Origin: Tetraselmis striata
Lineage: Eukaryota > Chlorophyta > Chlorodendrophyceae > Chlorodendrales > Chlorodendraceae
DNA length: 64,000 nucleotides
Direction of reading: 5' to 3'
Assembly: GCA_006384855.1 (NCBI GenBank)
Contig: VCJN01001792.1
Location: forward strand, 40,666 to 104,665
Positions 54,779 to 64,000 of the stretch are shown piece by piece (position 1 is the stretch's first letter; every line of letters starts with the position of its first letter). Under the pieces are notes generated by a model. That model was given only the letters and a program-made list of their open reading frames with translations. It ran no database searches and was not told the origin of the DNA. The position numbers were made by a program, and so were the translations under genes.

Positions 54779-56772
54779 CACACCATACACACACGCACAA
54801 TCAGATAATCTCTGTGCCGATGCACAAGGCCAAGCTGCTTCAGTCGTGCCGGGGGTCGGGCCGCAAGGATGGCACGCAGAAGAAGACGGTTCTGGTGACA
54901 GGCACCGCCGGCTTTATCGGCCACGGGACGGCAATGCAGCTTGGCCTGCGGGGGGACGGTGCGATTTCCTGCGCCTAACCATCGCCCCCTCCCTCTCCTC
55001 CCCTCCTTTGCCGCTTGCTCAATCCACAAGGCAACAGACTGACTCGCCTGCTCACATTCCATCCTTGGATCCTGGCAGGAGTTGTTGGGCTCGACAACTT
55101 CAATGACTACTACAGCATCCCCCTGAAGCGCGCACGCGCCAAGGAGCTTGAGGTGCGCCGCCAGTCAAACAACCTGCTGACACATGTCTACGCGTGGTAT
55201 CCGCCCTCCACGCCCCTGACGGGGCTGAGCCGCCCGCTGTGCCTGCTGCAGGATGAGGGCATTTACACTGTCGAGGGCGACCTGAACGACCGCGGCCTGC
55301 TGGAGGAGATGTTCAAGGTGTGCAAGTTCACGCACGTGATCCACCTTGCTGCCCAGGCGGGCGTGCGGTACGCTGCCAAGAACCCGATGTCCTACGTCAA
55401 GAGCAACCTGGCTGGCACCGTCACCCTGATGGAGGTCATGAAGGTGCGCCATTCCTCAGCATGCCTGACCGCATGCGATTCCACAACTGAGCCATTCCTA
55501 GTTTGTTCAACACGCCCTCTCTCTGCACATCACAGGACCAGAGTCCGATGCCTGCCCTCATCTTCGCTTCCTCGAGCTCTGTTTATGGTCTTAACACAAA
55601 GCAGCCGTTCTCGGAGGACGACCGCGTGGACCAGCCCGCCTCCCTGTACGCGGCCACCAAGAAGGTCCTTCCCCCGCCTCTGCCCCACAGTGCACCCGCG
55701 CGCTATGCTTCCACCCCCTTCCCCGCAGCCACACGCATCCCCGCTCTGCCTCTTAACGTGGCCGCAGCTGACCCCTCTCCACCCCTGTTTGGTGCAGGCG
55801 GACGAGATGCTGACGCACACGTACTACAATATCCACAAGATGTCAGTCACTGCCCTGCGCTTCTTCACAGTCTACGGCCCGCGAGGTGTGCCAAACTGCC
55901 GCCTGGCAGTATGACGGCAAATCGACGCGCCCGCGGCCATGCCATGCCGCCAACACGATGGGCCTTACAACCAACCCTTTGCTCCTGCTGCTCAGGTCGT
56001 CCCGACATGGCAGCGTTTGCCTTCACCAAGGCTATTTTCGAGGACCGCCCCATTGACATCTTTCAGGTGTCCCCCCCCCCCCCCCCCCCTGCCTGGCTCA
56101 GTCTGCGCCAAGCATCGCTCCATGACAGCGCTGTTTTCCATACTGATCCTCCTGGCCCTGTTCACGCGGCTTCTGGCACAGGGCCCGGGCGGCTCGGAGC
56201 TCCAGCGCGATTTCACATACATTGACGACATCGTCGCGGGCGTCATCGCCTCCACGGACTCAGCGCCGCCCTCCTCCAAGGCGACCGCCACCTTCCGTGT
56301 TTTCAACCTGGGCAACACCAAGCCGACCTCTGTCTCGGAGTTTGTGTCCATCCTCGAGAAGTGCCCCCCCCCCCCCCCCCTTCTGTCACCCTTTCCACCA
56401 ACTCATTGGTAGTTTTTTTTCATATTTGTCTACATTTCACCCGGGCTGATTCGCTGCCCCTTTCGTTCTCTCGCAATGCAGATACATCGGCAAGCCCGCC
56501 ATCCGCAACTACATCCCGCTGCCTCCCACTGGAGATGTCCTGTCCACCTACGCAGACATCAGCCATGCGCGCGAAGTGCGCCCAGCCCCCCCCCCCCCCC
56601 CCCCCCCCCGGCGCCCTTGTCCCACTCGAGCGCCCCTTCCGATACTCACAGATGGTGTCGCGCGCCTCGGCAGGCATTTGGCTACAACCCCAAGACCGAC
56701 CTGGACGAGGGTCTCAAACGTTTTGTGCAGTGGTACCGCGACTTCTACATCAGGGACAAGCATGAGTACTGA
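54435..56772 (+). CDS. GAE: UDP-glucuronate 4-epimerase, 11 exons, 402 aa
   Basis: Exons: 54435-54472, 54572-54662, 54805-54958, 55079-55152, 55252-55443, 55536-55664, 55798-55885, 55996-56066, 56182-56360, 56482-56575, 56674-56772 (1209 nt, all GT-AG, phases join). It interconverts UDP-glucuronate and UDP-galacturonate, feeding pectin-like or glycoprotein glycans; plant members are type II Golgi proteins. The N-terminus MKLLVAAVAVSCFFFMYHLV fits a signal anchor. It is a short-chain dehydrogenase/reductase: NAD-binding VLVTGTAGFIGHGTA, HLAAQAGVRYAAKNPMSYV, the Ser region ASSSSVYGLN, the catalytic YAATK (YxxxK), TALRFFTVYGPRG, DFTYIDDIVAGV and the closing NPKTDLDEGLKRFVQWYRDFY. Slightly shorter than plant GAE (about 430) through a compact N-terminus. 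A UDP-glucose 4-epimerase is less likely given the FTVYGPxGRPDMA signature. Confidence 0.93.
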
Positions 56773-57089
56773 GACCCCACAGCAGTGGCTGCAAATTGCG
56801 CCCCCCCCCACGTTCATCTAGTCGTTTGAGCTCCATTTCTACCCGCACTGTGGTGACCATCCGTAAATCATCATGTCTTGCATGTGGCTCCGTAGACAGC
56901 ATGCCTTTGTAAATTTACTCGGCATTCTTCCCCCCCCCCGCCCCCTCCCTGGCACTCGAGGGCAAACCGTCACGTCTACATGTAGTCAGCTAACCCAATA
57001 ATAGTCAGCTAACCCATTCGCTCTGACTGGATGGTCACTGCGCGCTCAAGGTGATGCCATCTGGAGCGCGCGACGCGCCTCACCCGACC
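56773..57089. other. 3' intergenic region between convergent genes
   Basis: Holds the epimerase 3' UTR with TGTAA at 56908-56912 and a duplicated TAGTCAGCTAACCCA at about 56983-57015. No gene. Confidence 0.5.
56908..56912 (+). terminator. GAE: TGTAA poly(A) signal of the epimerase gene
   Basis: 136 nt past the TGA stop. Confidence 0.5.
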
Positions 57090-60000
57090 CTACATGTCCT
57101 CCAGCAGGCGCAGCACACCCATAGCGTCATGCTCCGCCAACAGGGCGTCGACCCCTGCCGCCGACAGCCTCTCCGCGCGTGACCACAGCCGCCTGAATGT
57201 ACGCACGTTGTAGGCCGCCTCCTCGACCGGGTCCTCATTGCGCGGGAACGTGTCGAAGTAGATGTAGCCGCTGTAGCGAGCGCGCTGCAGCCAGAGGACA
57301 ACCTCGAGCGCCGCCGCCGCGTGCACCGAGCCGAAAGCGAGGCCATCCTCTGCGCCCAGGCGTGAGTGCCCGTCGCCCAGCTGGACGCCAAATAGCTTGC
57401 CGCGGCGCGCGGCCATCTCCAGGCTCTGTGCCGGGTTCTCGCCCGCCATCAGCATGTGGCCCACGTCAAGCGTGAGCCCGAAGTTGGGCGCGCCCACGTC
57501 CTGCGCCAGCAGCAGCGCAGCGCCGGTGCTCGGCACCGCTGCAAAGCGCGTCACCTCATCCGTGGGCTTGAACTCAATGGACACCTTCAGGTCGCGACAG
57601 GCGTTGCAGACAGCGCGATATGCCTGTGAGGGAGTGGGTCCGGGGGGGCAGCGTGTCTGTCAGCCGCCCTGGCAGTTGGCTGTGCCTTATTGTGAGCACA
57701 GTACACTACAGGTGTCATAACATGATAACATGATGTGCGGGTACAAATCCGTGAGCAGGCTGGACGCCACATGGTGCCGAATCGATTGCTTCAGCGTACG
57801 GGCTCGCCGCCTCGTGCACCCTCGAACTAGCAGCCCATGCCCCTCGCAGCATGGATGTGGCGGCGCGTGCTACAGCTTGTACATGAATTGTCTCCTACCT
57901 ATCAGTGCTGTATGCATACCTCTGCGTACTGGAGTGTTCTCAAGTGCCATGGCGTACGCTCAAATGCTGGTATCCCTATCTATGAAACAGAAGTCGCGGC
58001 GTTTAGCGATGCCTTGGAACTCTTATCTAGATCTGGGGTGTGATGGTCGTAGTGTCTACATCTACAGACGGCCTCTCACCTCCACGGCGTCGGTCCACAT
58101 GGTGGTATAGTTCACCTGCAACGGCACAAGGAAAACACCAAGCACAGTTTTATCCGCAATGAAGCCCCGCCAGAGTTAAAATCCTTGGGTCTAACTTTGA
58201 GCTCACAGACATTGCCCCCTCCCCGTTGTATGCCCAGTTAAACGTCGTATGCCCAGTTAAAAGGAGATATTCAACACTTGATGAGCACGTGGCAGCTGAC
58301 ATTTGTTTGGCCATGCGGCAGGGAAAAGTTTCGAGGGGGGGGGGGACCAGTCAGGATGGCAGGTGGGTTCAGAAGCGCCATGTTGTGCCATTTTACTTCG
58401 ATAACATCTGACTTAGAACAGTCGCCCTCCTACTTACTCTGCTAACAGGCATACAAATACATACCTGTCATCGTTTGGCCTTATATTTCAAGCATGCGCC
58501 ATACAAAAACAGCTTGTATTCTTCTGCTGAAGTAGACGTGTACCCATGGTGAAAGGAGCGTTCCTTTTCCACTGATCAACAAAAACATATGTGTGTGATG
58601 AGATCCTCCCCCCCCCTCCTCTTCCCCTGGGCATGGCAAGGTAAAAGCATATATGTCCACGCTCCCACCTGCAGATTGTAATCGTATCCATCTGTTTGCG
58701 GCCAAATGACAAGCTCCGGGGCCCCAAGGTCGCGTGCCCATTGGCACGCCTCGGCCGCAAGCGCCACCGCCCGGGCGCGTGTGGCAGCGCTGGGGGCAGT
58801 CAGCGCGCCCGCACGCATGGCGTCTGGGAAGCGCATGCAGACAGCTGCCGCCGACAAGCCGGCGGCCGCGAGCACCGCGGCCACGTCGCGCGGGCTTTGC
58901 CCCGCAAGGTGCTGCGGGTAGTTGAAGAACACGCCGTCCAGCCCGGGCACGGTGCCCTGCCGCGCGATCAGCCCCTCTAGGTTCAGCGGTACCCCGTTCC
59001 ACAAGTCGTCACGCGCCTTCATGGAGTTGAGCCGGGACGCAAAGCGCAGCCCGTGGGGCTGGGGGCTGCCTGGTGGCGCGGCGAAGCACTGCCCAAGGGG
59101 GCAGCTGCCACGGCCAAATGAGGATGCCGGCAGTGGCTGCCCCTCCAGCATTGCGTGTGCCTCGTCCCGCCACGGGAGGCTGGGAACCGCGCCCGCGCGC
59201 GACGCAGCGATGGCGCCTGCGGCCGATCCCAGGCGCAGGCACTCCGCAAGGGGGCGCCCCTCAAGCAGGCCGACAGCAAAACCGGCACGGAAGGCGTCCC
59301 CCGCGCCTGTGGCATCCACAACGCCGCCGCCGCCCGGGATAGCAAACGCCGATTGCCGCAGCACGGTGCCGTTGGACAGCAGCGCGAGCGAGCCACGCTC
59401 CCCCAGCGTCACCAGCACATGGCGAGCGCCCTCTGCTTGGAGCGCAGCTGCGGCCGCCAGCACCTCCGCCTCGCTGCCAGTCGGGAGCCCAGTCAGGCGG
59501 CCCAGCTCCCCCTCATTGGGGCACAGAAAGTCTACCAACCTACGCGGACAGGTCCGGGGAGGACGCGCCATGGGGGGCCGCTCACAGAATGCCTACGCCT
59601 GCAGGCAGAAAATGGGGCAGGCAGTACAGGCGTTGACGGGGGATGTGGCAGGTGGCTCTGCACCTCGCCATATTTTCCGACAGCGGGCGGTCCTCCCCGC
59701 CGATGTCAAGCAGCACGGGCACGCCTGCGGCCGCTGCTGCCTCCGCCACCGCCAAGTTGACGTGCTCTGGAACCTCGCGCTGCGCGTCAACGACAGGCAA
59801 GAGAACCACGTTGAGCGGCTGGGAGGGCGGATTGGGCAGCCCAACTGAGGAACCTAAACGGATGGCAGTGGATGAGGCTGTGTTACGGAGGCTGTGCGTG
59901 GAGAAAGCATCCAGAAGTCGCAGTGCCGCAGAGCGCTACGATGTGTGTGTGCCAGATCGAAGTGGATCAGGATAAGCTTGAGCGTGGGGTTAGGGCGGCG

Positions 60001-60584
60001 ACTCTTGCGGTAGTTCTGTGTCGACAGGGGGGGGGAAGGGGGGGGGGGGGGGGGGTCAGGGGGGCGTTGCGCGGTACCTGCAGCATCAGGACGCCCGCAT
60101 CCGCCACCAGCTGCGCGTATTCGCCAGTAGGCCACGCAGCGTTGGCGCCACTAACCACCACGGAAGTGACTGACCCGTCCGCCTCCAGCAGGACGATTCC
60201 TTGTCCTGACGGATGGCCGTCGGCGCGCCCGCAGGCCGACAAGTCGAGCCCCTCGTCGGCCAGCGCGGACTCCAGCCACTGCGCGTGCGCGTCATTGCCG
60301 AACTGCGTCACAAATCTGGGCGACGTGCCGTTTGGGGCGCTCAGCCGGGCCGCTGCCACAGCCTGGTTGGCGCCCTTGCCACCGAGGGCGAGCGTTGTGA
60401 GCGGGCTGTCTGCGATCAGCGTCTCGTGATGGGCAGGCAGCCGGCGCACTCGCACTGTGATGTCCACATTTACACTCCCGACCACTACGACCCGCCTCTC
60501 GCGACCCCGGACGGGCGTCAGAAGCTGTGCGAGCAGTGTCATGCCCAGCGATGCTACCCACAAGGCGCGCGGCCGTCGCACCAT
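57090..60584 (-). CDS. Ribokinase-like (pfkB) kinase fused to a xylose-isomerase-like TIM barrel, 5 exons, 687 aa
   Basis: Exons on the minus strand: 60584-60078, 59779-59664, 59539-58669, 58115-58080, 57623-57090 (2064 nt, GT-AG, phases join; ATG at 60584). A hydrophobic start (MVRRPRALWVASLGMTLLAQ) suggests a signal or transit peptide. Kinase half (about 30-345): VVVVGSVNVDITVRVRRLP, GGKGANQAVAAARL and the ATP/catalytic signature VVDATGAGDAFRAGF, with LVDFLCPNEGELGRL; this is the ribokinase pattern, phosphorylating a free sugar with ATP. Isomerase half (about 380-687): LVIWPQTDGYDYNLQ, VNYTTMWTDAVEAYR, VSIEFKPTDE, LTLDVGHMLMAGEN, GVQLGDGHSRLG and YIYFDTFPRNEDPVEEA, with the acidic and His residues that bind metal in this superfamily. 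A single protein could isomerise a sugar and phosphorylate the product. The substrate is not readable. The 36-nt exon 4 fits the family motif exactly. Confidence 0.87.
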
Positions 60585-60691
60585 CGCCCTAGCTTCCCCA
60601 ACAGCGTGGGGCTGGATTCGAAGCTGTGTCTCTCAGTGAGCGAGGAAGCCGACGAGAGTTATCACAGGGCAGTCAAATTCCGAGTCGTCGT
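60585..60691. other. Upstream region of the kinase-isomerase gene
   Basis: Only about 100 nt separate the start codon from a SINE insertion whose left duplication is at 60682-60691. The promoter is either very short or lies beyond or within the SINE. Confidence 0.4.
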
Positions 60692-60937
60692 GAAAGTAAA
60701 GTGAAGTTCGCCCCGGGACATCGGCCGAAGCCGCCCCAGCACTTGACCTCGTGCGCCAACTGCAGTCGTAAGTCTGGCATAGCCAGTAGACCATTGCCCC
60801 ATTCGGACCCCGAAGGGCTAATGCATCAACCGAGTAAACCCGGGACACGCCGGGCCGATATTGCCCGAAATACATCGGCCAGGAATCGAACCCGGGTCTC
60901 TCGCATACGAGACGACCGCTCTACCGAGCGGACAAGG
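60692..60937 (-). mobile_element. tRNA-derived SINE, copy 2
   Basis: About 246 bp, inverse of the copy at 37669-37907. It is flanked by GAGTCGTCGT at 60682-60691 and 60938-60947 (10-bp target duplication). The tRNA-like head (60875-60937) has box A-like GCTCGGTAGAGCGG, a loop with CGT (CTCGTAT) and an exact B box GGTTCGATTCC. The body matches copy 1 through CCCGGGGCGAACTTCA. Different target sites and unequal sequence show independent retroposition. Confidence 0.85.
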
Positions 60938-61303
60938 GAGTCGTCGTATCCTGCTACTAGCGCTACTCCGCGTCGTCTGCAGAGTGAGCGAAGTCCCATT
61001 TATGATCTAAACTAGTTTATGGGGTTTCCTCCCTTGACCTAACCGCTTTTCAGCTACAAGTGCTGCTCAGTGGTACGGGAACTAGGCACTTGTCGTTGCG
61101 CCCTTTCTGGGTGCAGCACGAGTAGACATAAAAGCAGCCATAACAGCTGAGCATGCCATCTTCTAGTTTTCGCTGCGTTCCACGCAGCGATGTTTAAAAC
61201 TGTCTCGTAACCTGTTTCGAGCAAGGTCACCCCAAGTTGTTCAAGACCACACCCGGCTCACCAAGCCCGTGTGATATTCTCATCCGTACGTCCGTGCGTT
61301 ACC

Positions 61304-62185
61304 ATGCCAGATGGAGAAGAACCCGTCGTTGAGCCGACGCTCGAGTCGCTACACGCAGACGTGAAGGCCCAGTCTACATTACTGCGAGAGCTTGCTGCAG
61401 CGATGGCCCAATCGACGACGGCTCGTGAGCGCGTTGTTGATGGAGACGGAGCACATGGTTCCGGTTCCGGGCAGCGCATCACGGGACAGCCGACAGGCAG
61501 CGGGGGAGCCGCAGAGCGCCCCGACTTGCTAGAGCTAGCCCAGAGCGGCCGTGTCGGAGCAAAATCCGTGAGTGACGAGGATGACTACCTCGCGGTGCCA
61601 TAACTACTGTAGAGAGCAGAGTCTGGTTACGAGGCCGTTCCACTGGTGAGCCGAGTGCCCGGACTCTTCCCCCTGAGCGCCGACCTAACGAACGACGGAG
61701 TACCTCAAGCAGGATGACCGGCGTCTGCCGGCCCCGGAGGAGTATCTATGGATGTCGTGTTTCGGCGCCCACATGGCCGCAATTTTCGTGGCTCTCGACG
61801 AGCTGCTGCCCTACGTCCTGCTGCAAATAAGGACTTCACCCTCTACCTCGCAAGAGCTCGGAACCACGCCGAAGCCATCGACAGGGCGTTTCGCTTTCGT
61901 TTGGCCTTCCTACGGAGGCTTAATGAGGTCAAGCGTGTGCACGGTGACCAAGGTGTTCTGGACGTGCTGCGAGCTCAGCACTTTCAGTCTGCTTCTGAGC
62001 ATCTGGATTCCGCGATTTTTGGGGACCTCATGAGGGACTACGAGCGTCGCGTCTTCGAGGCGACTGTGGCCAGCAGCGCCAAGGCAACCGCTACTGCTCG
62101 GGTGGCGGCAGCAGCTGCAGGTCGCGGACGTGGACGAGGACGTGGCGATGGACGCGGGCGTGGCCGCGAAGGTGAGCACGAGTGA
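61304..62185 (+). pseudogene. Gag-like ORF of DIRS-like copy 2, frameshifted
   Basis: ATG at 61304 (MPDGEEPVVEPTLESLHADV), nearly colinear with the 5842-6717 ORF. A stop at 61601-61603 and a frame change near 61690 split it. The C-terminal part is intact in another frame (FRFRLAFLRRLNEVKRVHGDQ ... RGRGRGRGDGRGRGRE) and stops at 62185. Confidence 0.75.
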
Positions 62186-62221
62186 CGGTGTGGGGCGCCT
62201 TTCGTCGGAGCTGCTGGAGCT

Positions 62222-62845
62222 TTGCGAGGCCACCTTTCGGTGACCGCCGCAAAGCGCACCCTTGCAGCTCAACGGCGGGATGAGCGCCCTGTGTCAGGAC
62301 CTGACCCCCCCCCCCCCCCCCCCCAACCACCTTACAGACTTCATTTAGACCTTCCTCGGTGCGGCGCTTCTCACAGCTACAGCCGAGTGCGGCCCAACCA
62401 TCCGCACACCTGCACCTAGCGGCTCAACCAACCGCCTCCCGTACCATTCCATCACTGCGTCCGTCATTTGTTACACTGCGTGTTACAACTGGTTCGCAAC
62501 AACCAAGCTTCGCGCGTGTACGTTACTTGGACTGCCGTTACAATGTCGGACTGACTGTCTGCAACCGTCCGTCTTGTCGGTGCTGCCCCTCCTGCCAGCA
62601 CTTCATGGACCTCACACAGCCTTCGCAAGGGAGCAACGTCTGCCGCCAACGCCATCGGAGTTCCATTGTCCCACATTCGCTACCAAGGCGGCTGGGCCAC
62701 TAACTCCGACGTCGTGGACTACATCGACCCCAACGTTCTTCCTTCACCTGGCGCATGGTTCTTCGTTGGCCACATCGCCCCCCTCCGCCACTTCCAAGTC
62801 CAACAGGACTCCGCAGCGGTGGCCTTCCCGGTGCCTCCTTCATGA
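62222..62845 (+). pseudogene. Tyrosine recombinase remnant of DIRS-like copy 2
   Basis: The start (MRGHLSVTAAKRTLAAQRRDERPV) matches copy 1. A 20-nt C run at 62305-62324 replaces a 7-nt run there. After ARVRY (about 62527) the sequence jumps to a segment just before the catalytic HxxR region, deleting most of the N-terminal and core domains. The 3' part (IRYQGGWATNSDVV, HIAPLRHFQVQQDS) remains in another frame and ends at TGA 62843-62845. Not functional. Confidence 0.75.
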
Positions 62846-63227
62846 CCTTACGCTACCCCTTCTCCGTCAATCCACCGCTCTCTCCGTTCGCTCATGACTA
62901 GCAAAACCAGACTCAACTTGAAATGATCTAAACTAGTTTATGGGGTTTCCTCCCTTGACCTAACCGCTTTTCAGCTACAAGTGTTGCTCAGTGGTACGGG
63001 AACTAGGCACATGTCGTTGCGCCCTTTTTAGGTGCAGCACGAGTAGACATAAAAGCAGCCATGACAGTTGAGCCTTCCATCTTCCAGTTTTCGCTGCGTT
63101 CCACGCAGCGCCCCCTGACTCCGTTTTTCCCTCCACGCTTTTCACTTTACCTTCCTGCCAATTTCGGCTCTTGACCGTATAAAGCAGCCTGCGCGACCTT
63201 TTTGGCAAAACCGGACTCAACTTGAAA

Positions 63228-63707
63228 TGTCCACCTGCATGCAATATTATGATATATGCTATCGATATGTATGCTATATTTATACAGATATATATTGATA
63301 TCTATGCTACACTGTGTGCCGCGAACTGTTGGGTTGGATATATTATTTTAACACCCCCCCCCCCCCCCCCCCCCGCCGCCGCCATGCCATGGGCACCGCC
63401 ACCGGGGGAAATAGTATTATTATCCGCCCCCAGCCATAAAATTTAATTCGACCCGGATTATTTTATACTTTGCTTGTTTGGATAATTATATTACACTGTG
63501 CACTATTCCGCGATAATTAGTAGCTCGCCGCGCCGCTCTGCAACATCTGTAGAGTGGGGCATAAGTTGATAGCACCTGTAGAGCAGGAGCAGGGCTCATG
63601 TGCTGGACACCCCCCATAAGGCTGCAAGTTCCGATTGTGGGCGCACCGATGGCCTGACTCCCGCGTACCGGGTACTCCCAACAAAGCATGTCACAACGCA
63701 CGCATGC
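63228..63707. other. No gene; AT-rich then C-rich flank
   Basis: ATAT-rich simple sequence at 63238-63310 and a C tract at 63354-63374. Nothing coding. Confidence 0.4.
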
Positions 63708-64000
63708 TGTAAGGATATGTACCACACAAATCCCCATGTGGGTACCCAGTGCATGGTGCGTTTTGCGCGGTATCCTTACATATGGTGCTTCTACGCGCGC
63801 ATTAGGTCCGGGTGATAAGATATGATATGATATCTCGCATGTTGGACGGCCCGGCCCATGCGGATCGCCACCGAATCCAAGCCGAAACGTTGCTGGAGGA
63901 GGGGCTCCATCCATGGGGGGGGGGGGGGGGGGGGGGGAGTGTAAGGATATGTACCGCACAAATCCCCGTGTGGGTACCCAGTGCCTGATGCGTTATGTGC
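63708..64000. repeat. Direct repeat, units about 232 bp apart
   Basis: TGTAAGGATATGTACC, CACAAATCCCC and GTGGGTACCCAGTGC occur at 63708-63768 and again at 63940-64000, with a G tract just before the second copy. The window ends inside the second unit, so a tandem array may continue. Confidence 0.65.

Larger units (their letters stand above)
61003..63227 (+). mobile_element. DIRS/PAT-like element, copy 2 (deletion derivative)
   Basis: 2225 bp, plus strand: A1 (61003 to about 61190, TGATCTAAACTAGTTTATGG ... CACGCAGCG), broken Gag frame, recombinase remnant, B1 (about 62901-62923), A2 (62924 to about 63107), spacer, B2 ending at 63227. It has the same architecture as 3796-7016, including the palindromic GCTGCGTTCCACGCAGC at the edge of A2. 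The recombinase lost its central part. A1 and A2 differ from each other at some positions, so this copy is older than copy 1. Confidence 0.8.

Noticed and set aside
57730-58110. Plus-strand frame of 126 codons
   Set aside because: Lies in intron 4 of the kinase-isomerase gene and is antisense to its 36-nt exon 4; no protein character.
1-64000. CRISPR arrays, bacterial operons, riboswitches
   Set aside because: None seen; spliced genes and TGTAA signals show nuclear eukaryotic DNA. The repeats lack regular spacer structure.

Overview
The window is nuclear DNA of a eukaryote, most likely a chlorophyte green alga. Evidence: every solid gene is split by short GT-AG introns; exons are GC-rich; TGTAA, the green-algal poly(A) signal, lies 100-190 nt past several stops; the TAF1 gene carries a ubiquitin-like insertion where plant TAF1 does; a plant-type UDP-glucuronate 4-epimerase is present; and the repeats include tyrosine-recombinase elements of the DIRS/PAT/Kangaroo kind, known from Volvox and Chlamydomonas. 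I cannot name the species.

Five genes could be rebuilt exon by exon, with all splice phases consistent. (1) 446-2694, minus: 532-aa protein ending in an SRI-type RNA polymerase II CTD-binding domain. (2) 15736-19835, minus: 721-aa fusion of an ENTH (epsin) domain with an ArfGAP domain and DLL motifs. (3) 23313-38859, plus: TAF1 of TFIID, 25 exons, 1952 aa, with zinc knuckle, bromodomain and an unexpected C-terminal CW zinc finger. (4) 54435-56772, plus: UDP-glucuronate 4-epimerase, 11 exons, 402 aa. (5) 57090-60584, minus: ribokinase-type pfkB kinase fused to a xylose-isomerase-like TIM barrel, 687 aa, convergent with gene 4. The 3' end of a sixth gene lies at 1-153.

The rest is largely mobile DNA. 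Three copies of one DIRS-like family (3796-7016, 50103-52609, 61003-63227) carry a Gag-like ORF followed directly by a tyrosine recombinase, with no reverse transcriptase, inside split direct repeats. Other elements are: a tRNA-derived SINE with target-site duplications (37669-37907 inside the TAF1 bromodomain intron, and 60692-60937); a decayed hAT transposon with perfect 19-bp inverted termini (46252-48698); a decayed Ty1/copia pol with its 3' LTR (42405-45408) and an LTR remnant near 9 kb; two LINE remnants (10.4-13.2 kb and 20.2-22.1 kb); four copies of a LINE 3' tail; and a second, broken tyrosine recombinase (40.5-41.6 kb). A roughly 0.6-kb inverted repeat brackets the third DIRS-like copy.

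A pervasive oddity is the homopolymeric C tracts (10-30 nt, sense strand) in the introns, often within about 25 nt of the 5' splice site.
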